Of a DNA stretch of 64,000 nt, positions 1-11,579 are shown piece by piece. How positions within the stretch are numbered: position 1 is the stretch's first letter; every line of letters begins with the position of its first letter. Under the pieces are notes generated by a model. That model was given only the letters and a program-made list of their open reading frames with translations. It was not told the DNA's origin and made no database searches. The translations under genes were made by a program, and so were the position numbers. The DNA is from Liriodendron chinense (taxonomy: Eukaryota; Streptophyta; Magnoliopsida; Magnoliales; Magnoliaceae): NCBI GenBank assembly GCA_003013855.2, contig ML058469.1:4774001-4838000 (forward strand). Direction: 5' to 3'.

Positions 1-309
1 GTCAATGGACACGTTCCTCATCGACAAGGTGAATTGCCTACAAACCCGATCACATGAAGCTCCTACTGTGGGAACCTTGGTGGACCCACTGTGATGTTTG
101 TGAGAAATCCACCTCGTCCATCCATTTTGTCAGCTCATGGTAGGGCATGATTGCTTATCCAAAGAGTCACCAGACATGAAAAAATGGGGAGGGAAGTCCC
201 TACTGTTGAAACCTTTCTAGATCCACCTTGGTGTACGTTTATATGACATCCAAACCGTTTGTAAGGTCATTTCCACGGGAGTGGATTAGGTGAGACCCAG
301 GATCCATCG
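1..309. other. No gene; diverged repeat DNA
   Basis: No coding region is supported. The text contains pieces related to the palindromic repeat family found elsewhere in the window, such as the 'cgtccatccatttt' and 'agggcatga' words near 116-150, but no bounded element can be drawn. Confidence 0.4.
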
Positions 310-755
310 TGGTGGGTGGGACCCCTAACTGTGGGGATCAGAGTGATGTATGTGCCTTAAATCCACACCGTCCAACCATTTTGAAATCTCATTTAAGGGC
401 ATGATCCAAAAGATGAAGCTGACTAAAATGTTAGGTGGACCACACCACAAGAAACAAACAGTCGTGATTGAATCCCCACCATCAAAAACTTCATAGATTC
501 CATTGGAATGTTTATTTGTCATCCAACCTGTTGATAAGGTCACAAACACCTAGATGAAGAGACCACACAAATATCATCTTGATGCAATGCTTTTGTGGCC
601 CACAAGAAGTTTTTAATGGTCAATGACAACTGAGTCTGTACTATGGTCCATCTGGGATTTGGATATACTTCATTTTTTGGATTGTGCCCCAAAATGGGCT
701 TTCAATACGGATGGACAGCATGGATGTAGTCACATACATCGCAATGGGCCCAAAG
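310..755. repeat. Palindromic foldback repeat, family P copy 1
   Basis: The left part reads 'gtgatgtatgtg...ccgtccaaccatttt...agggcatgatc'. The right part reads the same motifs as reverse complement ('gtgccccaaaatgggct...cacatacatc'). The middle holds 'ccaacctgttgataaggtcac' type words that recur in the copies near 26.1 and 54.9 kb. It has no coding capacity. It behaves as a non-autonomous foldback or TIR element; the superfamily is not determined because no clean TSD was seen. Confidence 0.6.
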
Positions 756-839
756 CCCCATTTCCACTGGGATGAACTGAAAACACAAAAACATTAACCC
801 GATTCAAAACGTTTACGCCGTAAGGCAGTAAATGTTTCA

Positions 840-1180
840 ATGTTTGGCATTCAATCCTAACCGCTTGTGTCATGTGGCCTACTTAAGTTTTGGATATTCC
901 TCATTTCTACGCTCATGTTTTGACATGAGTTCTCAAAATGGATGAATGGGGTGGATGTCTCACAAACATCATGGTGGGCCTCACCTAGGTTGCTAGGGTA
1001 AGAATTTCATGGGTGGGTTTGTTGGCAATTTGGCCTCTTGGCTGTGATGCAGTTTGCCATCGACCCAAACCATGAATAGTTCCGGCCATCGGAACCAAGG
1101 TGGGCCCACCATGTTGTTTGTGAGAAACCCACTTTATACATTTATTTTTCCTGCTCATGTTAGGGCATGACAAAAAAATG
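840..1180. repeat. Short foldback copy related to family P
   Basis: The word 'ctcacaaacatcatggtggg' near 958 is answered by 'cccaccatgttgtttgtgag' near 1105 in inverted orientation. This is the end signature of the family P repeats with a shortened middle. The stretch on to 1841 shows no gene and only scattered repeat words. Confidence 0.45.
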
Positions 1181-2104
1181 AGGCAAATTCAAACTCAAGT
1201 AAGCAACGTTGCAAGAAATAATAGGAATTGCAAGAAATAATAGGAATTGAACGCCTACTGTTGAACCATTTGTGCAGGTACATAAGTTTTGGATCAGGCT
1301 AATATTTTTTATGTTTTCAGTTAATCTAACTGGGAATGATCCTATAAAACGGTTTGGACGGCATACAACCATACGGGTAGACCCGTAAAGGTTTCCACTT
1401 GGTCATTTTGCTCCCTACCTTTTCATGTGGTGTTGCTCACTTAGGCGGATTTCTCACAAACATCACACTGGCGCAACATAGATTCCGATTGAAGGAGCTT
1501 TCTAAGGCCCTTTTAGCAAGGAAATGCTGTTCCTGGTTGCATTCAGTGAACACGCTTTTCTTTTTTGGGAATTGAATCACTCTTTGCTCAATTTCAATCC
1601 CAAAAAATGAAACACGTGTAACTGAAATACCAGATAGGGAGTTAACTGTAACTCTCACGGAAAAATACATTATTGGCTAACATGGCATGGCTAATCAAGC
1701 ATGATCCCATCCGGATCCGCTGGGACTCGTGCAGCTCTACGCTCTGTGGGGCCATCATAATATTCGTGTGATGTCCTCTCTATTCATTTATATGAGGGGC
1801 ATTTTCAGATGAGCCTGATGGAATAGAGATCCAAAGCCTGAGGGCCTGCTTGGACTTACGGGATTAGGTGGTATGGAATTGCATTTCGTACTGTAAATTC
1901 CATCCGGCAATTGGATTTGATGGAAATGATAGGATTAATCCAAGTCCTTGACCTTTCAGTTCCGACATGAGATATAACAGGGTTTCTAGTGGAGTTTGAA
2001 ATTCCCTACATTTGTGGCCCATATTGATGCATGTATTTTACCTTTGTCATCTATACATGGAAGAGGATTGCGTGCTAAGTAACTCAGTTCAGGAGTAAAC
2101 TCTG

Positions 2105-2530
2105 CGGGGTCCACAATCATGTATTTTATCCACTCTCTTCATCTATTATACCAGATATTTTTTAAAGGCTTGAGCCCACAAATGAAGCATATGCAAAGCT
2201 CAAGTGGACCGCACCATAGAAAATAATGTGAATTGAATGTCTATTATTGAAAATTTCTTGGGGGCTGCATAAGTTTTCAATCAAATTGATATTTGTCTTT
2301 TTCCTTCATCCATGTCGGCGTGATCTTATTTGGATGATAAATAAACATCATTGTGGGCCCTAGCATGGTTTCAATGGTGGAAATCATTATTCCCATTGTT
2401 TCTATTTGGTCCAGTTGAGCTTTGGATATACTTCATTTTGGGTTCAACCCCTAAAATGAGCTGGAAAAATAGATAGACCATGTGGATAAACCATGTACAT
2501 TAATGTTGGGCCCAACAGAGTTTACTCAGT
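2105..2530. repeat. Palindromic foldback repeat, family P copy 2
   Basis: Left motifs 'gtccacaatcatgtattttatccac' are mirrored near 2490-2520, and the outer flanks 'gagtaaactctg' (2093) and 'cagagtttactc' (2517) are inverted copies of each other. The interior shares 'caagtggaccgcaccata' and 'gatatttgt' words with the other copies. It carries no gene. Confidence 0.5.
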
Positions 2531-2680
2531 ATGATAAAAGCATACCAAGTAACTTAGTACGCAATCTGATTTCTCTATTCTTATGAAATCTAGTTCATTG
2601 ATTACAATTTTAGCATCGACCAAACTTTGGTTTCAAGTAAAATAGTGTTTTTTCTTGAGTGAAGAATTCGAACCCATAAG

Positions 2681-2817
2681 TAGGGGTGTCAATGAGCTGG
2701 GCTCAGGCCTAAAAAATTAGAATTTTGAATAGGCCTGGCCTAACGGGCTAGCCAGAAACAATTCAAAATCCGAGTCAAGACCTACCAGAAGCCCGGCCCA
2801 GCCCATTGACAGCCCTA
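2681..2817. mobile_element. Short hAT-like MITE with 8-bp TSD
   Basis: The element starts TAGGGGTGTCAATG and ends CATTGACAGCCCTA, which are inverted repeats. It is flanked by a perfect 8-bp duplication, CCCATAAG, at 2673-2680 and 2818-2825. The 8-bp TSD and TAGGG(G/C)TGT end fit hAT-superfamily MITEs. At 137 bp it has no coding capacity. It is related in its ends to the element at 9741-10245. Confidence 0.85.
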
Positions 2818-3714
2818 CCCATAAGTGGCATTGGATTGTCAAAACACCCTAACATTTTTTTACATGCAATCATTGTGTGATAATGGTGTTAATTCCATCT
2901 AATGCAATTTAATAACACTTGATCCAAAATTGGCCTAAGTGACCACAAGGCTAGAAACTTTAGGATAAGGATTGCCCATCCTTGAGACTTTTCAAGGGCC
3001 TACTATATTGTTCTACACCATTCAACATGACTCCATCCAAAACATAAACATTAGCCTTATTCAAAATTTCAATGGCCTTTAAAGGTTTTTAGGGTAGGTG
3101 TTGAATCTCATGGTTTCCTGGTGTGGTCCACCTCATCTTTGGATCTACCCCATATATGGGCTCATGTCTCAAAATGAGCTAAGAAAAGGGACAAACATAG
3201 TGGATAACTGGATATAACACATACCTCATAGTGGCCCCATCGAGCTCAGGGCTGCATGAATCACCAGCATCCATGTAGCCCGAGTACTAGGCAATCCCAA
3301 GATCGAGAAATCCCAAGTCACTCCTTGTCTGGTGCATGGCATTAGGTGGTATGAAATTGCATTTGGCCCGTGTAAATTCCATCTGACATTTGAAAACAAT
3401 GAAAATGATTGGATTAATACTGATATCGTATCATCCAAAGCCAATAGTGATTACCATGGGATGTTTGGCGAATTTCAAAATCCACTACATTTGTGGCCCC
3501 ATGTTGACGCATGTGTTTTATCCACTAGGTCCATCCATATGTGCCCTTTACACATGACATCAGAGTTGCATAGGCAACTAGCATTAGTTGTAAAATGTGG
3601 CTTGTTGATTACAATTCCATGGTCGATCACACATGGGCTTTACTTAATATACTATATTTTTTCGATTCCATGATTCGTTACACACGAGCTTCACGTAGGG
3701 CTTGTTTGATAGTT

Positions 3715-4790
3715 GAGAAATGAACGTAAATAAGTAATGATTACCTACCTTCCTATTTCCTTAGAGATGCACATTGTCCAAAGGGTTTTACATTGGATAG
3801 TGTGCCATGTACCAAAATCTTAGGGCCCCCACCATGAAGTATGTGTTATGTCCACATCATTCATTCATTTTTCCAAATCATTTTAGGGCATGAGTTGGAA
3901 GACAAGGCAGATCCAGAGCTCAAGTGGTCCACAATAAGAATAATTATGTCTACCATTAAACCTATTGTTATCCATGGTGTGGTCCACTTGATCTTTGGAC
4001 TTGTTGCATTTCTAGACTTATGTCCTAAAATGATTTGAAAGGATGAATGAGGGGTGTGGATATAACACATACATCATGGTGGGCCTCATAGAGTTTTGCT
4101 TTGAAAAGAGGTTGAAATTTGCATCGTTTTCGAGATGGAATTTCATCTCTTTATCAAACCGGTGTAAAAATCATCATTATGCATTTGCTTTCATTTCATT
4201 TCGTTTACCTTCAATCAAATAGGCTAGCAAATTTCAACCTCTTTAATTTAATTTAATTCCATTCACAAGGCTTGTTCGATTGGAGGTAAATGAAATGAAA
4301 TAAAGGTAAATGCACAATGATAATTTTTATACCCATTTGTATTTGTAGAGAGATTGAATTCCACCTCGAAAATGATGTAGATTTCAATCTCTTTTCAAAG
4401 CAAAAATCTGTGGCCCCATCATGATATATGTGTTATATCCACATTGCTCATTCATCATTTCAAATCATTTTAGGACATGAGTCCAAAAATGAAACAAATC
4501 CAAAGATCAAGTGGACCACATCATAGATAACAGTAGGTTCAATGGTAAACGTAATTATTCTTATTGTGGGTTACATGAGCTTTGGATCTGCCTCATTTTC
4601 AAGCTCATGCCCTGAAATGATTTGGAAAAATGAATGGATGGTGTGGGTATAACACATACATCATGGTGGCCCCTAGAATTTTGGTATATAGCATACTATC
4701 CAATATGAGACTTTTTGGACATCTCTAAGGAAATAGGAAGGTAGGTAATCGTTATTAATTTAAGTTCATTTACTTTCATTTGATATATTG
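3715..4790. repeat. 1.1-kb inverted repeat containing two foldback units
   Basis: The arm at about 3722-4215 is matched in reverse complement by about 4268-4785. For example 'gattacctaccttcctattt' at 3740 is answered by 'aaataggaaggtaggtaatc' at 4730. Each arm contains its own smaller palindrome (about 3820-4087 and 4412-4675) of family P, giving palindromes within a palindrome. The loop is about 50 bp. Arms differ by scattered substitutions, so this is an old structure, probably two copies of one TIR element in opposite orientation. Confidence 0.7.
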
Positions 4791-5456
4791 TATTTTTCTG
4801 AAGAAGAATTTGATTGAATTGGTAGGTGAAAATACCATGTATATTGTGCAATAATAGACTCAGATGCAATTGCACACCATTTAATCCTGCGGTCCAAACA
4901 GGCCCGAGCACCCTTCTCCATTTCCGCCGAATTCACGTGCCGAATCAGCACACATGTACAAGATCCAAGCCATTCACGTCGTAAGGCTCACTGCAAAGGT
5001 TTTCATGATGTCGCTTATCTCATCAGGATTGCTACAAACGGTCTCAACGATTTGGACCATCCTGTGGCCTATCAATAACGGAGGAATCCGAATCCTCCGT
5101 TGAAACCGAGCAGTGAACCTCTGCTTCCACTGCTCTGATTGGTCCACCTCATCTGTCAGAATTTAAGCGAGGAGCAGAGTTTCTGGACCAATCGGAGAAG
5201 TTAGGAGCAGAGTTTCTTTGCTTGGTTTCAGCAGAGGATTCAGATACTAATTTTCATTTGTCAGAATTTAAGCGGATTCAACTGTTCACACATGCGAAGT
5301 GCCGGCACGTGTAACAGCAAGTACCTGGTAAGTGCACTCGAGATAGCACAGTGAGCAAGGGTCGAGCGCAGTCACGTCGGACTAGTCGACTAGAGCCGAA
5401 ATCCGTATGCGGAGCCGGTTTGACTTACAACAACACTCGGAATTTCTGCCACAACG

Positions 5457-5814
5457 ATTTAAATACCTGCCCCACTCTTTGATGCCATTTTCTGATAACA
5501 TCTCTCAACAAATCCTTTAAATAAAAAAAATAAAAAAATCCATTCTCTCTCTGCAACTTCAATGGCAGATCGCCAAAACTAGAAAAGAAAATTCATTTCC
5601 ATTGCCTTCTCAAGCATACTGCATATCGTTGCTTCTCCAATACAAATTAGGGTTTTTAATCTAGAGGATTGCCGAATTCAGTGCACTGAATTTTCTAGGG
5701 TTTTTCTCGAAGATCGAGCTGGCGTGTATCGAAAGAGGATTTATAGGGTTTCGTTCTTTCTTCTTCGTTTTAAGATTACGATGCGTTGAGAGATGAGGTT
5801 TGGATGCATGAGAG
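5457..5814 (+). promoter_or_regulatory. Putative core promoter and 5' leader of the kinase gene
   Basis: A TATA-like 'atttaaata' lies at 5457-5465. It is followed by an A/CT-rich leader of the kind seen in plant 5' UTRs ('attctctctctgcaacttc' near 5542). The leader contains upstream ATGs: a six-codon uORF at 5562-5582 and a two-codon uORF (ATG CGT TGA) at 5781-5789, then more out-of-frame ATGs at 5792, 5804 and 5808 just before the main start. The transcription start is inferred, not seen. Confidence 0.45.
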
Positions 5815-6183
5815 ATGGGCTGCGTGTTTGGGAGAGAGGCTCCGTCGGGGATCGGTTCCGAATCGAGGGAGAAAGAGAGGAATTTTGGATCGTCTGGAAG
5901 AAAATCTCAGGTGACTGTGACGACAACGAAGAAGACTGAGGATCTTGAGGTTCCGAATGGGGATCCGAAGCTGGAGAAGCAGGAGGGGGGTCGGGAGCAT
6001 CATCAGCCCTCGCGGAGTGGAAGGAGGCGGCCCAGGCCGAACCCGAGGTTGAGTAATCCGCCGAAGAACGTGCATGGTGAGCAGGTTGCAGCTGGATGGC
6101 CTAACTGGCTATCCGCCGTTGCGGGGGAAGCGATCAAGGGTTGGACCCCTCGTCGGGCTGACTCTTTCGAGAAGATCGATAAA
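5815..6183 (+). CDS. Kinase exon 1 (residues 1-123)
   Basis: It encodes the MGC lipidation motif, a charged low-complexity leader rich in Lys, Glu and Arg, and the conserved block AAGWPNWLSAVAGEAIKGW (residues 91-109) that precedes the kinase domain throughout this family. It ends FEKIDK. The donor is AAA|GTGAGT at 6184, phase 0. Confidence 0.93.
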
Positions 6184-9100
6184 GTGAGTTCTCTATTTCT
6201 TCCTTTTCTTTTCTTGAGTAATTCTCGATTTGGTTTTGTTCTTGAAGTGGTTTTTAATTCTATTTTTTAAATTTTTCAGATTGGGCAAGGGACTTACAGC
6301 AATGTTTACAAGGCTAGGGATACTCTGACTGGTAAAATTGTTGCACTGAAGAAGGTCCGGTTTGATAATTTGGAGCCGGAGAGCGTGAAATTTATGGCTA
6401 GAGAGATTCTTATCTTGCGGAGATTGGATCATCCAAATGTTGTGAAATTGGAGGGTTTGGTGACGTCGAGGATGTCGTGTAGTTTGTACCTTGTGTTCGA
6501 ATACATGGAGCATGATTTAGCAGGACTTGCTGCAAGCCCGGCAATCAAGTTCACGGAGCCTCAGGTTAGCTCCCATCTGTCATTCTGTGTTTCTTCATCT
6601 CTCATTTGGGTGGACCCCATGTGCTTGTGTTTTGAGTCAGAGATGTGACTTCTTTGGTTTCAAATTTAGAGATGTGTGCACAGAAATTTCCTTTTTTCTT
6701 TTTTTTAAATTCTGATTTAGATAAGTTTTGGATCCAACCAAATTAAGATTTTGGTGGAAATCCAAATGGGCCTGAAGTGAAGTGCATGTGCTAGCCCTGG
6801 TTGATTTCCCTTTTGGATTGCAGGTGAAATGTTATATGCATCAACTACTGTCAGGGCTAGAGCACTGTCACAACCAGCACGTGCTGCATCGAGACATCAA
6901 GGGATCAAATCTTCTTATTGACAATAATGGGATGCTTAAGATTGCTGATTTTGGGTTGGCTTCATTCTATGATCCGGACCACAAGCAGCCCATGACCAGT
7001 CGGGTGGTGACTCTATGGTATCGACCTCCAGAGTTGCTTCTGGGGGCTACTGATTATGGTGTAGGTGTGGACCTTTGGAGCGCAGGTTGCATTCTGGCAG
7101 AGTTGTTAGCAGGGAAACCTATCATGCCTGGGCGTACAGAGGTAGCGCCTATGCATGATATATATATATTTTTTCTTCAATTCAGGTTTCTTCATTTCAT
7201 CATCTTGGACTGTTTAGTTTTGTATTACTTTCATTACTCCGAATTTGTTCAGTTACAGACCTTATCATTATACTGGAGATATTACCATATGACTGGAAAG
7301 TTGGGGAGCTGCAGTGACTAGTGATCTTCACATTGTTTCTGGGCTAAAGATATAATTATTTTTCGACACTATAGAAGGGTGGATGTATTCACATTTAGTA
7401 ATATATTTCAGCACTTCACCTTTTATTCTCCTTTTTATTTTTTTTCCAAATGGATTTGTTAAGAAGAAGAGCAAAAATTTACAAACTTATGTAATAGACA
7501 ATGAGGAGCAGGCAGGAAGCGAAGCTCCTCATCACCAAGCAGTTTTACCTGGATGCTTCTTCTTTTTTTGGATTTTGTTGTGCTGAAACTTGGGACATTT
7601 CTGGACACCACACTTTAAAATCTTTACAGACAAAGTATACTAGTGATGTCATCGGGAAGTGCCGCATGTTGGACACTTCAAGTTAGGTGTCCGAACATAA
7701 TTGGTGAAGTAACTACTTGTTAAGGACTTCCTCTTATTCTCTAGATTGTAGTTTATTTTTCGCCATTGGTATAATGGCCTGTATAACAAAAAACGGCCAG
7801 GTCTGTATACAATAGAAAAGCACAAGATTTGTTGTTGTTTTTGTTCCTTTGTTGGAGTTTTCTAATTTTTAGGAGAGGGAGTGAAGTTCATACAAAAAAC
7901 TCTTTTTGATGATTATCCATTATCTTCGATGTTTCTTTAGCCATTCTTTTTTGAAAGGTAACTCAAAATTTTATTAAAGAAGAAAAGGCACAAAGGTAGA
8001 AAAAAGATGATGGGAAATGATCCAACTAGTTCAAAGAAGAGTTAATCACCCAACTATCTTGGAACATTTCTCTAGGAATACCCTTGTACCCTTAGGTGGC
8101 TCTTGCCCATTCGACAACCACCCGCTTGGATTTGTGGAAGACCTGCTCTGGTGACATGGATTTGTCATTGAACGACCTGTTGTTATTCTCCAGCCAGATA
8201 GTCCAGAGTACAACAAATCAACAATTAGGGAGAGGCGCCAAATCATGTTTTTCTTCCTACCCGGTCTAGCAAAGTGCCACATATTGAAGAGATCCCCTAC
8301 ACGGTGGCATCACCCAATTTGTACCAAGAAGTGCAAAGAACTTTGCCCAAATCTTTCAGGCGAAACTGCAATGGATAAACAAATGGTGCACATTTCCTTG
8401 TCCTTTAAACACATCATGCTCCCATTAGTGAGAACCATACTCCTCTTCCTCAAATTGTCCATGGCCAGAATTTTTTTCTACCCACCAACCATGTGAAAGC
8501 AGCCACCTGAGGAGGGGCAGAATGTTTCCAGATGTGGCCCATTAGTGAGAACCATATTCCTCTTCCTCAAATTGTCCATGGCCAGAATTTTTTTCTACCC
8601 ACCAACCATGTGAAAGCAGTCACCTGAGGAGGGGCAGAATCTTTCCAGATGTGGCGACTGGGATCTTTGGTTTGTGGTGCTGATGAGCTTTTAAGAGCTG
8701 AATGGAAGGATTTAACTGAGAAAATCCCTAGCTTGTTAAGATTTCATACCCATCTATCCCCTCCCATCGTAGTAGAAGGATTTAGGCATTTAGCCAATCT
8801 TTCTTAGTTTGGATTACAAGTAATTAGATACTATTCAAACTAAGTGAATATGATTTTCCAACATCCTTCTTTTTTAAAAAAAAAATGTTTTCATTGTTTT
8901 ATTTTATTTTTATTCTATTTATTAATGAAAGTGTCCCCATAAGAAAATTTTTAGAGTTCAATCCGTTGGACACTGTGCTGTAGTAGTGTTCGCAGTATCG
9001 GTATCGCGTTACGTTTCGCACCCTTGGGATAAAGATATCAGTATCGGTAGGGAAATATCGGTTGTATCGGGGAATGTATCACACTTTTTGGGAAACATGG

Positions 9101-11532
9101 GGAAACATTGGGAAATTGATTGAATTTTTCAATGAAACTTCAGGGATTGTTAAAATAGACCTTAATACACACATTTAAATCATCATATGTAAAAACGAAA
9201 GTCCACATAATGGAGTTCCTTTGTAAAAGGATCCTAAGCTATGCGCTGTCTAACTGAACTGATGCAACTGTTGTTTAAATTGATTCCATAAGATATATAA
9301 ATGTAAGAAGACATTAATGAAAACATAACCAATTTATTGACAAAGTAAAACAAGCAAGAGAGTTGAGAAATATACCTATGGATGATGCAACTGAGTGAGT
9401 ATCCTCCAAATGTAGTTTTGACTATCCTAGTTCAACGTAATGCAAGCTACCCTATATGGCTTAGATTTATTTGAGGACTCAATTAAATCTAGAAAAATGG
9501 CTAATTGGACTCAACAAACTATGACCCTTACGCAGAGTTGGAACGCGGGTCAATCGCTGGGGGTGCAGGGGGCGGTGTGCCCTTGCCCAGGGTTCGGGGC
9601 GGAGCGCCCGAAAGCCCTACGATTTATTATTTTTTTTAAGGAGGAGAAACTAGAAGAAAATCGAAAAAAAAAATCATTTTTTTCCTACAAAATGGGGGAC
9701 TCTTGTGCGTCTGACCGATACCTGGACGATATCGTCCAGGTAGGGCTGTAAATGGGTCAGTGGACCCGATGGGATACCCAGACCCAACCCATTTAGACCC
9801 GACCCAGACCCGACCCATTTGTTAAATGGTACGGGTCCGGGTCCAAGAATAGACCCATTTGTTAAACGGGTTTGGGTCTGGTTTCCTTTATACTAGGCCC
9901 GACCCGACCCGACCCAAACCCGTTTAGTAAGTGGGCGGGTTTGGTCTATGTTACAAGGGACCCGTCCAGCCCAGACCCGGTTTTAAGCCTTGTAAAATGC
10001 TTGCATACTTGATCCAGACCCGGACCCATTAGACCCGGCCCATTTATAAATGGGTCTGGGTGGATCTCCCTCTACCAGACCCGGACCCATTTATAAATGG
10101 GTCTGATGGGCTGACTTGGACCCGACCCGGACCCGCCCATTTAGTAAAAGGGTCTGGGTCTAAAATTTGGACCCAGACCCGTTTAGTAAATGGGCGGGTC
10201 TGGTTTTGGCTAAACCCGCCCCGAAGCCGACCATTTACAGCCCTACGTCCAGGTATCAACGATATTTGGAGCCCACAATACAAAAAATCACGTCCAGGTA
10301 TCAACGATATTTGGAGCTCACAATACAAAAAATCACGATATTTTACCGATATATCATGCGATATCGATACATCGTGCGATACACAGGAGTAAGTCATTTT
10401 TTTTTTTTTTTGTTATTACTGGCCCGATATTTATCGGCGCTGACCGATATCGATAATATCGGCCGATATTATTGATACTGCAATCACTGTGCTGTAGGAC
10501 ACTTCAACACTTGGCATCCATGCCTTGTGTTGAGGTGACACTATCACTATGTCTTTAACAAGAGAATCTGCTGGATCATTAGCATCTCCCTATACATGCG
10601 AGAGAACCATTTAATTTGTGAAGGTTATGTATCTTGCCAAATTAGATTGCTTCCAAGATTCTGGATGTGAGGAAGGCACCTTGTTTATCCACAAAGGATG
10701 CTTTAAAAGGCGAAGTCAGATGGACATTGCCCTTGCTTCTGCTTCTGAAGAATATATGTTGTACATGGGACCAGAAAAAAAGAAGTAAATCATCATAACC
10801 TTCCCAACCATTTGTGGCTGTGTTCACTAATCCTGTTTTGCCAATTGTGAGATGGAAACAGGAATTCGAATACCTTGGCAGAAGTTTGACAACCAGCTAC
10901 CCACCTGACCTAAACTTGGGACTGGTTGGCACATTGTTACTAGGTGGGGTTCAGAGCAAAAAATTAAACAGAAATTAAAAATTTAGAAATTCCAGATGTT
11001 TCCAGATTCCTGAGGCTACTGACATGTTCCATCAATATTTGGCTCCCAAACTTGTGGTGGTGGTTTATTTTTCGCATTTCATCCTCCACCATGTAGTTTT
11101 TCTTTTAAAGTGTCCAACCAATAACAATGTTCATAATGGGCTTGCCAATTACATTCTATTGATCCCACTACATTGTCAAAGATTCTTCTATTTCCTCTTT
11201 CCACACTTAGACTTAGTTGCCCTACTCTCCTTTTTGGTTGAAAAAAAAACCCATTAACTTTTCTTAACGAGGCTCTAAAAGGGCAAGGGAAAGGCCAAAA
11301 GGACGTGGATGGGAGTAGCAAGAAAAGACTTGATAACGTATGGTCCAACTCAAGGTCTGGCCCTTCATCGAGTGGAATGGTGGAATGGGATTCATGTAGC
11401 AAACCCCAATTAATTGGGATAAGGCTTAGATGATGATGATGAACTTTGCTTAATGAAAGACAAACCAACTGTAGAATGCTAGTTCGTGATGATATTTTAA
11501 CAGAACATTTTACCATATGCCTGAAGTACTGC

Positions 11533-11579
<47 letters not shown>

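Larger units (their letters stand above)
1842..4905. mobile_element. Composite PIF/Harbinger-like TIR element (non-autonomous)
   Basis: The left end begins GGGCCTGCTTGGAC and continues '..ggattaggtggtatggaattgcat'. The right end, reverse complemented, begins GGGCCTGTTTGGAC and continues '..ggattaaatggtgtgcaattgcat', so the ends form imperfect terminal inverted repeats of about 45 bp. A GGGCC(T)GTTTGGA end is typical of plant PIF/Harbinger MITEs. I cannot see a clean 3-bp TSD, so the outer boundary is provisional. Several other repeats are nested inside, listed separately, and no transposase is visible. Confidence 0.45.
8984..10489. mobile_element. hAT-like non-autonomous element, family A copy 1
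   Basis: The ends TAGTGTTCGCAGTATC and GATACTGCAATCACTG form an inverted repeat. The perfect 8-bp TSD TGCTGTAG lies at 8976-8983 and 10490-10497. The sequence next to the right end is rich in 'tatcgg' and 'cgatat' palindromes (10315-10475), a plausible subterminal repeat region. It shares long stretches with 49894-50799 and more weakly with 55729-56680. A second element is inserted at 9741-10245, leaving about 1.0 kb of family A sequence. No transposase is encoded. Confidence 0.88.

Noticed and set aside
6193..7321. Open frames that read through kinase introns 1-3
   Set aside because: They cross well-placed GT-AG sites, and the spliced frame matches the kinase family exactly.
11079..11537. 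152-codon - strand open frame
   Set aside because: It overlaps the RTE 3' end read on the other strand, has no family features and runs into a microsatellite; chance frame.
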